A stretch of DNA of 64,000 nt from Lewinellaceae bacterium (GCA_020636215.1 JACJYG010000006.1:372001-436000); one strand, 5' to 3'; counted from the stretch's first letter, positions 53,415 to 62,095 are shown. Numbers and translations: made by a program. The notes: generated by a model from the letters alone, not told the origin.

Positions 53415-53882
53415 ATGGACCAGAACACTTACCTTCAGAAACGGGTGCAAGACCAGCAGCAATGGTACAGCGATAAAAGCAGCTGGAACCAAAAGCGCTT
53501 TCGCACCTTTAAGACCATCGTCATCATTCTTTCGGTTTCCATTCCTCTGGCTACTGGTTATGTCGAACAGGGGGGGCTGGCCCTACGCATCGGTATCGGG
53601 CTGGCTGGCGCGTTGATCGCCATTCTTGAGGGTATTTCCACCTTCAACAAATACCAGGAGAAGTGGCTGGAGTACCGGCAGGCAGCCGAGTTTCTTAAGC
53701 GGGAGCAATTGCTTTTTGAAACTAAATCAGGGCCATACAAGGATCCAAAAGTGGCTGATATCTTCCACACCTTGGTGGAACGGGTGGAGAATTTCACTGC
53801 CGAAGAAAACCAGCGCTGGACCAGTTATATGAAAGAAAGCAGTGAAAAAACGCAGGCTCCTGGTAATTCTGGCCCGGAATAA
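53415..53882 (+). CDS. DUF4231 (SLATT-like) two-span membrane protein
   Basis: A 155-residue protein. The pattern YLQKRVQDQQQWYSDKSSWNQKRFRTFKTIVIILSVSIPL is the DUF4231 start. Two hydrophobic spans (about 33-48 and 58-72) are close together, followed by KYQEKWLEYRQAAEFLKREQLLFETKSGPY and a charged helix. DUF4231 belongs to the SLATT group of two-span membrane proteins, which several comparative studies associate with nucleotide-triggered defence effectors. ATG 53415 is chosen as the domain start. The PGDYG gene follows 28 bp later. Confidence 0.82.
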   Translation: MDQNTYLQKRVQDQQQWYSDKSSWNQKRFRTFKTIVIILSVSIPLATGYVEQGGLALRIGIGLAGALIAILEGISTFNKYQEKWLEYRQAAEFLKREQLLFETKSGPYKDPKVADIFHTLVERVENFTAEENQRWTSYMKESSEKTQAPGNSGPE

Positions 53883-53910
53883 AGTGTTTTAAACGAAAAA
53901 CGTAATAATA

Positions 53911-54402
53911 ATGCCCATGCATTGGCGGGAGTTATTGGAAGCAAGCCGTCCTCTGCTGGAACAGCAAGGCCGGCTTTACCGGAAGACAAAGAACGTTCTG
54001 GCTCGTAAAGCTTTGGCAGGAGAGCAGGTCTTTACCGCCACTGCCGATGGGAAGGAAACGAAAAACACCGCCCAGGAAGGGGATTACATCGTGCGTAACC
54101 AAACGGAGGCGCAGGAAGAATACATAGTGCCGGGAGGGAAGTTCGCCGAAAAGTATGAATGGATTGCAGAAGGAGAACATGACTTTGACGAATTCCGTTC
54201 GAAAGGACGGATCATAGCACTGGAACTCACTGAAAAAAACCTACAGGAACTTGGCCTGTCGGAAATTTTCTACTTCGTGGCGCCCTGGGGAGAAGAAATG
54301 GTGGCTAAAATCGGAGATTTTCTGGCCTGCCCGCTAGACTATAGTGAACTTTACCGGATTGCCCGAAAAGAGTTTTTTGAAACTTACCGGCCCTACTCAT
54401 AG
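53911..54402 (+). CDS. PGDYG domain protein
   Basis: A 163-residue protein of the PGDYG family. Its hallmark here reads EGDYIVRN (variant of the name-giving PGDY). Then come QEEYIVPGGKFAEKYEWI and FVAPWGEEMVAKIGDFLACPL. The function is unknown. It is cytosolic by sequence. It directly follows the DUF4231 gene and shares its promoter, and it overlaps the end of the convergent gene by 6 bp. Confidence 0.8.
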   Translation: MPMHWRELLEASRPLLEQQGRLYRKTKNVLARKALAGEQVFTATADGKETKNTAQEGDYIVRNQTEAQEEYIVPGGKFAEKYEWIAEGEHDFDEFRSKGRIIALELTEKNLQELGLSEIFYFVAPWGEEMVAKIGDFLACPLDYSELYRIARKEFFETYRPYS

Positions 54403-55071
54403 CTTTTTTCCGCCAATGAAGGCTTCTTCCAGTAAGGCCGCCAGCTTTTCGGAAAAAACAAACTGGCCATTTTTATTCTTCTTATACTGTGTTCCTGCCA
54501 CTTTGACCAGGCCGACGCCCCGGGCAAACCACTGCTTTAGCTCTTGCCCTATGGCGACACCATCAGGCGTATGATATTCGAGGGTGGTCCGCAGTACCAG
54601 GCAGTCCCCGAAATTGTATAAGTAGCTGGAGGTAGAGTCGTGTCCCTGGATCTTAACCTTAGAGGAAACCATACCTTTGCCCGTCCGCCGTCCGTTTTCC
54701 AGGGCCGTATAGGAAGTTTGGCCGAAAAATTCCTCCCCCTGCGCCACTATATTGGGCGCCAAAACAAGGGGGGCCTCCAGTAAATAAGTAACACCCTGAA
54801 CTTCGCCCAGTTGATGGATAGCCCAACCTTGCAGGGAGTCGATGGCATAGGACTGATAGGTTTCGCTATTCAGCACCCGCTTAATCAAGCCATTTTCCAA
54901 GGCTTCAAAGGAGAGCAACATCGGTTGGCCGATCCTGTATGCAGGCAATGCATAACGCAACTGGAGGGTGTCGTTTGGGGAATTAGAAAGATAATCCGCC
55001 AAACAATATCGGGCCTGGGCCTGAAGCATCAGAGGCCCAAGGCCGGCGATGAGGAGCAAGCAAAAACGCAT
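54397..55071 (-). CDS. Secreted DUF3108-like protein
   Basis: A 224-residue protein with a signal peptide (FCLLLIAGLGPLMLQAQ). The body shows the DUF3108/TapB-like pattern: a beta-barrel-like run of short strands with LVLRTTLEYHTPDGVAIGQELKQWFARGVGLVKVAGTQYKK, where the final G-V-G-L-V-K is typical. The function is unknown. Its ATG overlaps the stop of the upstream FKBP gene by one base (TAATG), implying translational coupling. Confidence 0.72.
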   Translation of the reverse strand: MRFCLLLIAGLGPLMLQAQARYCLADYLSNSPNDTLQLRYALPAYRIGQPMLLSFEALENGLIKRVLNSETYQSYAIDSLQGWAIHQLGEVQGVTYLLEAPLVLAPNIVAQGEEFFGQTSYTALENGRRTGKGMVSSKVKIQGHDSTSSYLYNFGDCLVLRTTLEYHTPDGVAIGQELKQWFARGVGLVKVAGTQYKKNKNGQFVFSEKLAALLEEAFIGGKKL

Positions 55072-55526
55072 TATTGGAAATTCACCAGTTCCACTTCAAA
55101 GATCAGGACGGAATTTCCAGGGATCCCAGGCCGGTCATAACGGCCGTAAGCCAGCTGGGAGGGGATGATAAACTTGCCTTTCCCACCCTTCATCAGCAGA
55201 GGAATGGAAATCTGCCAGCCCTGTATCACGTTGGACAGAAAGAAAATAGCGGTTTGACTACCCTGCGTCTCGTCGAATACAGTGCCATCGAGCAGATACC
55301 CTTTATAGCGGACCTGAACTTCCGAACCGATATTCGGTGAGCCTCCACTGCCGGGCTCCTCAATGATATAGTAAATACCGGAACTGTGGCGTTCGGCGGT
55401 AATTTGGTTTTCCGTCAGATAGGCATCGATCAGTTCTTCGTCGATATCGGATTGTGGGCGTACATCTTTGCTGCAGCCCATAGCCAGCAGGAGGATGGGC
55501 AATAGTAGGCAGGCGAATTGTTTCAT
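55071..55526 (-). CDS. FKBP-type peptidyl-prolyl isomerase lipoprotein
   Basis: A 151-residue protein. The lipoprotein signal LLLPILLLAMGC gives an acylated Cys near residue 17. The FKBP core is GSEVQVRYKGYLLDGTVFDETQG, VIQGWQISIPLLMKGGKGKFIIPSQLAYG, IPGNSVLIFEVELVNFQ, with the usual aromatic pocket residues. It is a periplasmic folding helper. A -7-like element (TATATTTG) ends 17 nt upstream. A longer frame exists, but the Met at 55526 is the true signal start. Confidence 0.92.
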   Translation of the reverse strand: MKQFACLLLPILLLAMGCSKDVRPQSDIDEELIDAYLTENQITAERHSSGIYYIIEEPGSGGSPNIGSEVQVRYKGYLLDGTVFDETQGSQTAIFFLSNVIQGWQISIPLLMKGGKGKFIIPSQLAYGRYDRPGIPGNSVLIFEVELVNFQ

Positions 55527-55542
55527 GATCGCTTTTTTTTTG

Positions 55543-55550
55543 CAAATATA
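55543..55550 (-). promoter_or_regulatory. Candidate -7 element of the FKBP gene
   Basis: On the minus strand TATATTTG matches TAnnTTTG exactly, 17 nt before the ATG. No -33 TTG is found at the expected place. Confidence 0.4.
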
Positions 55551-55711
55551 GGTGGAATCAGATGGCTTCCGGAAGTATTTTCTGTTAAAAGCAAGTAGGA
55601 TTCCCGGCGGATAATCTCCTGTTCTCATTGGCTGTATGCATAATTTCACTATTTTTACTCGAGCGCCGTTCCGAATGGAGCAGTTTTATTGATCCTAAAT
55701 AAAAACAGCAT

Positions 55712-56350
55712 ATGAAAGAAGATTTTTGTGTATTCCTAGACGCCGGGCACGGCGCGCTTGATAAGAACGGAAAATATGTAACCGCGCCAAGTAAGCAGTT
55801 TCAGCATAGCCAGGGCAACTTCCACAACGGGCACTGGTTTTATGAGGGGGTATGGAACCGCAGCCTGACCAACCGGGTGGCCGCCAAGCTCAACAACATC
55901 GGCATCCCCAACATTCAGGTCAGCCACGAATATCTGGACCTGCCGTTGAACTATCGCGTCGACCTGGCCAACTGGTATCATCGCAATTTTAAAAAAGGCC
56001 TATTCATTTCCAACCACGCTAATGCTTCCGGCTCGGGCGCCGCCCGCGGATTTGAGGTCTATACTTCCCCGGGAGTGACGACTTCCGACAAAGTAGCTCA
56101 ATTCCATTGGAATAACGTGAAAGAACTGATGGAAGACCGGATATCCTACCGTAGCGACACTTCCGACCATGATCATGATAAAGAGGCCCGTTTTTTCGTC
56201 CTTACTCGTACTGTGATGCCTGCCATACTGGTGGAGCACCTTTTTTTCGACAATTTTCAGGATGCGAGCCTGCTAATGGATGACGAAATCGTAGAACGTT
56301 TTGCAGAGGCCCAGGTACATACGGTGATCAATTATATGAATAGCCTTTGA
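55712..56350 (+). CDS. N-acetylmuramoyl-L-alanine amidase without signal peptide
   Basis: A 212-residue Amidase_3 protein. Zinc ligands are His13 (FLDAGHGAL), Glu45 (FYEGVWNR) and His102 (FISNHANASG), and the catalytic Glu is Glu175 (ILVEHLFFD). The MKEDFCVFLDAGHG start leaves no room for an export signal, unlike cell-division amidases. It resembles phage- or tailocin-type lysins or amidases released by lysis; no phage genes are near. A terminator-like hairpin follows. Confidence 0.88.
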   Translation: MKEDFCVFLDAGHGALDKNGKYVTAPSKQFQHSQGNFHNGHWFYEGVWNRSLTNRVAAKLNNIGIPNIQVSHEYLDLPLNYRVDLANWYHRNFKKGLFISNHANASGSGAARGFEVYTSPGVTTSDKVAQFHWNNVKELMEDRISYRSDTSDHDHDKEARFFVLTRTVMPAILVEHLFFDNFQDASLLMDDEIVERFAEAQVHTVINYMNSL

Positions 56351-56378
56351 GGCAGGGGCAATGAAATCCTAAAAAAGC

Positions 56379-56413
56379 GAACAGCCTGGCGGGGAGGCCC
56401 CGCCGGGCTGTTC
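56379..56413 (-). terminator. Strong hairpin after the amidase
   Basis: GAACAGCCTGGCGGGG and CCCCGCCGGGCTGTTC form a 16-bp stem with one wobble around a 3-nt AGG loop. A poly-A run (aaaaaa) precedes it on the plus strand, so the T-run is on the minus strand; on the plus strand only tataataaaatt follows. It may work in both directions. Confidence 0.65.
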
Positions 56414-56529
56414 TATAATAAAATTACGCGATTGTCGGTATGGTTTACGCCGAAAAGTAATCGAGGGTTTCAATTCAGGCTGTTTTTCATGGCCAGAATT
56501 TGGGTGGAAAATGCTATTTTCGAAAAAAA

Positions 56530-58203
56530 ATGATGAACATGCGATCTTTTCAAATATTGTTCCTTTTTGCGCTTGCCTTTTGGTTAGGCGCCTGTGGCGG
56601 TAACCCGGAGGAAGGGCAGGCCACTGAATCATCTACTTCAGATACCACTATGACAGACATTGATAAGCGGCTGGCCAAGTATGTGCCGGTTCGCCTTACT
56701 ACCGACATGAGTGTGCTAAGCGATAAGGATAAGCAGATGATCCCCATCCTGATCGAGGCGGCAAAGGTCATGGACGAGCTCTTTTGGTATGAGGCTTACG
56801 GTGACAAAGAGGCTTTATTGAGCAGCCTTACCGACGAGAAACTCCGGCAATTTGCCCTGATCAATTACGGGCCCTGGGACCGGTTGGATGGTAATAAGCC
56901 TTTTGTAGAGGGGGTAGGAGCCAAGCCGGCGGGCGCCAATTTTTATCCGACGGATATGACTAAGGAAGCCTTTGAAGCGGCTGATCTGGAAGGAAAGGCC
57001 AGCCTGTATACCTTCCTGCGCCGCAACGAGGAAGGCCAATTGATCACAGTGCCTTATCACGAACAATTCAAAGATAAAATTGAAAAAACTGCTGGCCTGT
57101 TGCGGCAGGCGGCAGCCCTGGCCGATGACGCCGGCCTGAAAAAGTACCTCGAATTGCGTGCGGCGGCACTTCTTTCCGACGACTATCAGGCCAGCGACCT
57201 GGCCTGGATGGAAATGAAGAACAATCAGATTGACGTGGTCATTGGCCCGATCGAAAGCTACGAAGATCAGTTGTTTGGCTATAAGGCCTCCCACGAATGT
57301 TACGTGTTGGTTAAGGATATGGAGTGGAGCCAGCGCCTGGACAAATACGCGGCTTTCCTTCCGGAGCTGCAGAAGGGCATCCCGGTTCCTGCATCTTATA
57401 AGAAAGAAAAACCCGGCAGCGACGCCCAGCTCAATGCCTATGATGTCGTTTACTACGCCGGCGATTGTAATGCAGGCAGTAAAACCATTGCGATCAACCT
57501 GCCGAATGATGAAGAAGTGCAGTTGAAGAAAGGCACCCGCCGCCTGCAATTGAAAAATGCTATGCGCGCCAAATTTGACAAGATCATGGTGCCCATTGCC
57601 GGTATGCTCATTGCGGAAGACCAGCGACAGCACATCACTTTTGATGCTTTCTTTGCCAATACCATGTTCCATGAGGTGGCGCATGGCCTGGGCATCAAGA
57701 ATACCATCAATGGCAAAGGCACGGTGCGGGAAGCTCTGAAGGAGCACGCTTCCGCCCTGGAAGAAGGCAAGGCCGATATCCTGGGCCTGTATATGATCAA
57801 ACAATTGTACGACAAGGGAGAACTGGAGGGCGACCTTAAGGATTATTACACAACTTTTATGGCCGGCATTTTCCGCTCTGTACGCTTTGGCGCCTCCAGC
57901 GCTCATGGAAAAGCAAACATGATCCGGTTTAATTTCTTCCAGGAAATGGGAGCTTTTGAACGGGATGCTCAAACTGGCGCCTATCGCGTCAACTACGAGC
58001 AACTGGACAAAGCGGCAACCGCTTTGTCTGAAAAAATCCTTACGCTGCAAGGAGACGGTGATTACAATGGCGTAGCCGCTTTGGTCGCCGAAAAAGGCGT
58101 CATCGGCGAACAATTGCAGGCCGATCTCAATCGTCTCAGCGATGCTTCGATTCCAGTAGACGTGGTCTTCGAACAGGGTGCGGATGTGCTGGGTTTAGAA
58201 TAG
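56530..58203 (+). CDS. M49 (dipeptidyl peptidase III-like) lipoprotein with HEXXH motif
   Basis: A 557-residue lipoprotein (LFALAFWLGACGG). The zinc motif is HEVAHG (His381-Glu382-Val-Ala-His385), and the third ligand region is EEGKADILGLY (Glu411 onward). Classical DPP III has HEXXGH and EECRAD; here the motif has only two residues between, giving a thermolysin-like pentapeptide. M49 members with a pentapeptide motif are known in bacteria. It likely trims di- or tripeptides in the periplasm. Starts at 56530, 56533 or 56539 are equally possible. Confidence 0.85.
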   Translation: MMNMRSFQILFLFALAFWLGACGGNPEEGQATESSTSDTTMTDIDKRLAKYVPVRLTTDMSVLSDKDKQMIPILIEAAKVMDELFWYEAYGDKEALLSSLTDEKLRQFALINYGPWDRLDGNKPFVEGVGAKPAGANFYPTDMTKEAFEAADLEGKASLYTFLRRNEEGQLITVPYHEQFKDKIEKTAGLLRQAAALADDAGLKKYLELRAAALLSDDYQASDLAWMEMKNNQIDVVIGPIESYEDQLFGYKASHECYVLVKDMEWSQRLDKYAAFLPELQKGIPVPASYKKEKPGSDAQLNAYDVVYYAGDCNAGSKTIAINLPNDEEVQLKKGTRRLQLKNAMRAKFDKIMVPIAGMLIAEDQRQHITFDAFFANTMFHEVAHGLGIKNTINGKGTVREALKEHASALEEGKADILGLYMIKQLYDKGELEGDLKDYYTTFMAGIFRSVRFGASSAHGKANMIRFNFFQEMGAFERDAQTGAYRVNYEQLDKAATALSEKILTLQGDGDYNGVAALVAEKGVIGEQLQADLNRLSDASIPVDVVFEQGADVLGLE

Positions 58204-58379
58204 TAGCTTCTATAAAGGGATTGGATGCTTCTTTTTGGACCAGATGTATCCATCGTATTTCTGCCGGCCACGGGGCGGAGCATCAATCCTGTATATATGG
58301 GTAGGATGAGGATACAACCTGGGCGCCAAACAGGTACAACTAAACTGTAACTTTTGTATCTTTATCGTTCTAAAGAAAA

Positions 58380-58401
58380 GGGGCAGAAACGTTTCTGCTC
58401 C
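58380..58401. promoter_or_regulatory. 22-bp palindrome upstream of the trypsin-like protease
   Basis: GGGGCAGAAAC followed by GTTTCTGCTCC is a palindrome with one mismatched pair. It lies 109 bp before the ATG, 16 bp after a TATCTTTA -7-like sequence (58357-58364). It could be an operator, or a hairpin at the 5' end of the transcript. The rest of the 306-bp gap (58204-58509) shows nothing recognisable. Confidence 0.45.
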
Positions 58402-58509
58402 TTCCGAGTCCTGTCCCTGCAACCTGCCTTTTTTTATTGGCGCCTTCGGCCGGCTGCCTGCTGTAGCCGCCTGGGCCATTAGCTTGAACTTACAGTTAAC
58501 CCAAATCCT

Positions 58510-60471
58510 ATGAGGCAGTACTGGCTATTTGCTTTTATTCTTTTCAGTAGTTTTTTCGTTTTTACACCCGCCAGGGCGCAGCAAAGTTCAGGTGGTAAAC
58601 CCATCAGTTTCTCAGATACTTTCCAGGAACGCTACGCCACACAGAAAGTGGAATCGGTAAAAACGCCAAGGCTTAACCTTAAGCGCATTTTACAGGAAGA
58701 TGCCGACCGGGGCGGATCGCGTTTTGCAGCCCCTTTATCGGTGTCCTACAGCCTGGAGAATTCCGGCGTATGGACAGAACTGGAAGATGGCAGCCTGCTT
58801 TGGCGTCTGGAAATTACTTCAGAAGGTGCGCTGGCCATTGCCGCGCTCTACGATGATTTTCACCTCCCTCCCGGAGCAAAATTGTTCATGTATAGTCCGG
58901 ATCGCCAACAGTTGCTCGGGGCATATACTTTTCTAAACAACAGCTCATCGGGGCGCTTTCTGACGGGTTTTATCCGGGGTGAATCTGCCGTTTTCGAATA
59001 CTACGAACCAAAGGCGGTTAGAGGCCAGGGCAAGTTCCGTATTTTCCGGATCGACCATGTATATCAGGGGGAGAATTTCCGGGCATCCCAGGAGGAACTG
59101 CGGGCTCCTTCCCTGATTGACTTTGGCTTCGGAACCTCATTCTCCTGCCACAAAAACGCCAACTGCCCCGAAGGCAGTGGGAACAGCTACGAAGCCCAGA
59201 AACGCAGTACTTGCCGGATCATTATGACGATGGAAGAAGGCACGGTATATTGTTCGGGAAGCCTTGTAAACAATACCAATGAGGACGGAACGCCGCTCGT
59301 TCTAAGTGCGTATCACTGTTATCAGGGGTATACGCCGCTTTACGACCTTTGGCGGTTTGATTTCGGGTATCAATCCGTTGGTTGCGCCAACCCGGTGGAA
59401 GAGCCGCCTTTCAACTCTGTGCTGGGTTGTGTTTTTCGGTCCAGCCGTCAGCCGAATGACTTCTTGTTGCTGGAGGCCACTTCGCCCATACCCTCTGCCT
59501 ATAACGTCTATTTTAGTGGATGGAACCGACAGGCCACTGCTCCCGACAGTGGATTTATCTTTCATCATCCGCGGGGCGACATCAAGAAAATTTCGCGCTT
59601 CAGCCAGCCTGCAGTCATCAATCCCACACAATTGAATTGGGGCAATGGCATAACTACTCCGCCTAATCACCATTTCCGCGTGGTCTATAGCCTCGGTACT
59701 TTTGAGCCGGGATCCTCTGGTGCGCCGCTTTTCGACCAGGACGGGCGGCTCGTCGGGCAATTACATGGTGGTATTGTGAATGATAATTGTGCTCCGACTA
59801 CCACGGGCTACTTCGGCCGCTTTACTTTATCCTGGACGGGGGGAGGCACGCCTGAAACGCGTCTGAGTGACTGGCTCGACCCCTTGGGGTTGGGAGTGGA
59901 TACGCTTGGTGGAATGGATCAGCCAGCCGGAGGTACGGCCAGCATTTCCGGACGGGTGGCCAACGAAGCCGGGGTTCCGATCAATGGCGTGAAGATCTAT
60001 TTGAGTGGCCCGTCAACAGATTCTATTACAACCGGGCCCGATGGGCTCTTTAGTTTCAGTGGGGTCCCGGTAGGTTCGCCGGTAGCGTTCGCCCTTCAGA
60101 AGCAGGATAATTATCAGAATGGCCTGTCGACCCTCGATTTGCTATTTATTTCCCGGCACGTTTTGGGCGTGGCGCCATTAGACAGCCCTTATAAAATAGT
60201 GGCGGCCGATGTCAATAGCACAAACAACCTCACAACACTCGACCAGATCGGCATTCGGAAAGTAATTCTAGGGATTGACCTGGCGTTCCCCAACCGGCCC
60301 GCCTGGCTGTTTTTTCCGGAATTATTTTCTTTTACCGACCCCACTAACCCTTTCCTGGATACCCTCGGCAATGTGTGGATACTGTCTAACTTCGAAGGCA
60401 ATGTCACCGGCTTGGATTTCATTGGCATTAAATCCGGAGATGTGGACAACAGTGCGGGAACGGGGAACTAA
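58510..60471 (+). CDS. Secreted trypsin-like serine protease with dockerin-like tail
   Basis: A 653-residue protein with a signal peptide (FAFILFSSFFVFTPARAQ). The catalytic triad is likely His269 (LSAYHCYQGY), Asp317 (QPNDFLLLE) and Ser403 (EPGSSGAPLFD), which resembles the lysyl endopeptidase type. Before it is a beta-rich N-terminal region (90-200). After it comes a CarboxypepD_reg-like domain (ASISGRVANEAGVPINGVKIYLSG) and then two dockerin-like repeats (GLSTLDLLFISRHVLG and NLTTLDQIGIRKVILG). No T9SS sorting domain follows, which is unusual for such proteins here. Confidence 0.85.
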   Translation: MRQYWLFAFILFSSFFVFTPARAQQSSGGKPISFSDTFQERYATQKVESVKTPRLNLKRILQEDADRGGSRFAAPLSVSYSLENSGVWTELEDGSLLWRLEITSEGALAIAALYDDFHLPPGAKLFMYSPDRQQLLGAYTFLNNSSSGRFLTGFIRGESAVFEYYEPKAVRGQGKFRIFRIDHVYQGENFRASQEELRAPSLIDFGFGTSFSCHKNANCPEGSGNSYEAQKRSTCRIIMTMEEGTVYCSGSLVNNTNEDGTPLVLSAYHCYQGYTPLYDLWRFDFGYQSVGCANPVEEPPFNSVLGCVFRSSRQPNDFLLLEATSPIPSAYNVYFSGWNRQATAPDSGFIFHHPRGDIKKISRFSQPAVINPTQLNWGNGITTPPNHHFRVVYSLGTFEPGSSGAPLFDQDGRLVGQLHGGIVNDNCAPTTTGYFGRFTLSWTGGGTPETRLSDWLDPLGLGVDTLGGMDQPAGGTASISGRVANEAGVPINGVKIYLSGPSTDSITTGPDGLFSFSGVPVGSPVAFALQKQDNYQNGLSTLDLLFISRHVLGVAPLDSPYKIVAADVNSTNNLTTLDQIGIRKVILGIDLAFPNRPAWLFFPELFSFTDPTNPFLDTLGNVWILSNFEGNVTGLDFIGIKSGDVDNSAGTGN

Positions 60472-60513
60472 TTCCAGTACGTCAGCTGCTATACTGACTT
60501 TGTGGCATACTGA

Positions 60514-60684
60514 TTAGCTGCCACGCAGTTCCTCTATTTTCTTTTGAATCTCCTCTGCGGCTTCAATCTTAACGGCGTAGGCTCTGAGGTCGCCACTACG
60601 CTGTATACGCATGGCTTCTTCCATCAGCTTGCGATATTCTTTTTCGAGTTGTTTGATGGGGTCTTTTTTGAATAATCCGAACAT
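60514..60684 (-). CDS. DUF6435 (Lacal_2735-type) small protein
   Basis: A 56-residue protein: MFGLFKKDPIKQLEKEYRKLMEEAMRIQRSGDLRAYAVKIEAAEEIQKKIEELRGS. It matches the short Lacal_2735 family of Bacteroidota: an N-terminal GLFKKDP and an amphipathic helix pair. The function is unknown. It is too short for a signal or membrane span. It lies between the protease and sucC. Confidence 0.8.
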   Translation of the reverse strand: MFGLFKKDPIKQLEKEYRKLMEEAMRIQRSGDLRAYAVKIEAAEEIQKKIEELRGS

Positions 60685-60833
60685 AAATGCTGGTATTTTA
60701 TTTTGGATGGGTAACAAGGTAGAGGAAGTAAAGTTCAAGGTAGGGGATGGAGGAGGGTAGCTCTGCCGTAAAATGTCCCAATACTGGCTTGGCGAAGCAG
60801 AGAAGCTTTTGGGTAAGATGTTCATTATTAAAT

Positions 60834-60873
60834 TTTCTAATTAGCCGGGTAGGAGCACCCGGCTAATTAGAAA
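60834..60873 (-). terminator. Terminator of sucC
   Basis: A 17-bp perfect stem, TTTCTAATTAGCCGGGT/ACCCGGCTAATTAGAAA, with a 6-nt loop, 20 bp beyond the sucC stop. On the minus strand it continues into an AT-rich stretch (atttaataat). Confidence 0.75.
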
Positions 60874-60892
60874 TGGTACTGTGGGCATTTTA

Positions 60893-62095
60893 CTACCCCA
60901 GCGCCTTTTTCACCAAGGCCGCAGCATCTTTCAGCAGAATAGCCGAATGCACCGCCAATCCGGATTGGTCGATGATCTCTTTGGCGAGGTCGGCGTTGGT
61001 GCCTTGCAGGCGGACGATGATGGGTACAGTGATGTTGCCCATGTTCTTGTAGGCGTCCACGACACCCTGCGCCACGCGGTCGCAACGGACGATACCGCCG
61101 AAGATGTTAATCAGAATGGCTTTTACCCTGGGTTCTTTCAGGATAATGTGGAAGGCCTGCTCTACCCGTGCCGCGTCAGCCGTGCCGCCTACATCGAGGA
61201 AGTTGGCCGGTTCACCACCGGATAGCTTGATGATATCCATGGTGGCCATGGCCAGTCCGGCGCCGTTGACCATACAGCCCACGTTGCCGTCCAGGTTAAC
61301 ATAGTTCAGTCCGAACTCTTTGGCTTCAACCTCAATAGGATCTTCCTCATCGGTATCGCGCATGGCTTCCAGGTCAGCATGGCGGTAAAGGGCGTTGTCA
61401 TCAAGGGAAACTTTGCAGTCTACAGCGATGATGCGGCCGTTGCCGTCGCGCAGGCAGGGGTTAATCTCGAAGAGGGTGGCGTCAGCGCCGACGAATGCTT
61501 TGTACAAGGAAGTCACGAAGCGGGTCATCTCTTTGAAAGCCGTACCGCTGAGCCCCAGGTTGAAGGCAATCTTACGCGCCTGAAAGGCCTGCAGCCCGAG
61601 TGTAGGGTCCACATATTCCTTGTGAACGAGCTCCGGTGTTTCCTCCGCTACTGTTTCAATATCCATTCCGCCTTCAGTGGAGTAAATGATTACATTGCAT
61701 CTTTTCTCCCGGTCGGTGAGGATGGAAATGTATAATTCCTTACAAGCATCCGGATTAGGCAGATAGGCGTCTTCGGCAATAAGGACTTTGCTCACCAATT
61801 TGCCCGGCCCATCCAGGCCGCCCGGGGTTTGCGGCGTCTTAAGCATCATGCCGAGAATATTACCAGCCTGTTCTTTAAGGCTGTCCAGGTTTTTGGCGAA
61901 TTTAACACCGCCTCCCTTGCCACGTCCACCTGCGTGGATTTGGGCTTTGATAATCGCAAAGGGCGAACCCGTTTTTTCAGTTATTTTTTTATAGGCATCC
62001 ACTGCTTCCTCAACAGAATGGGCAACAATCCCATCCTGGATAGCCACGCCGTAGCTTTTGAGCAGTTCTTTTCCCTGGTATTCGTGAAGATTCAT
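60893..62095 (-). CDS. sucC: ADP-forming succinyl-CoA synthetase, beta subunit
   Basis: A 400-residue ATP-grasp protein. MNLHEYQGKELLKSYGVAIQDG is the standard start. KAQIHAGGRGKGGGVKFAKN, LFEINPCLRDGNGRIIAVDCKVSLDDNALYRH and VGCMVNGAGLAMATMDIIKLSGGEPANFLDVGGTA are the nucleotide- and CoA-proximal blocks. It makes succinate and ATP/GTP in the TCA cycle. The alpha subunit is not in the window. A longer frame exists upstream, but the Met at 62095 fits the family. Confidence 0.96.
   Translation of the reverse strand: MNLHEYQGKELLKSYGVAIQDGIVAHSVEEAVDAYKKITEKTGSPFAIIKAQIHAGGRGKGGGVKFAKNLDSLKEQAGNILGMMLKTPQTPGGLDGPGKLVSKVLIAEDAYLPNPDACKELYISILTDREKRCNVIIYSTEGGMDIETVAEETPELVHKEYVDPTLGLQAFQARKIAFNLGLSGTAFKEMTRFVTSLYKAFVGADATLFEINPCLRDGNGRIIAVDCKVSLDDNALYRHADLEAMRDTDEEDPIEVEAKEFGLNYVNLDGNVGCMVNGAGLAMATMDIIKLSGGEPANFLDVGGTADAARVEQAFHIILKEPRVKAILINIFGGIVRCDRVAQGVVDAYKNMGNITVPIIVRLQGTNADLAKEIIDQSGLAVHSAILLKDAAALVKKALG

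Noticed and set aside
56815..58113. 432-aa frame antisense to the M49 peptidase
   Set aside because: A full overlap with a well-supported gene, and no family resemblance.
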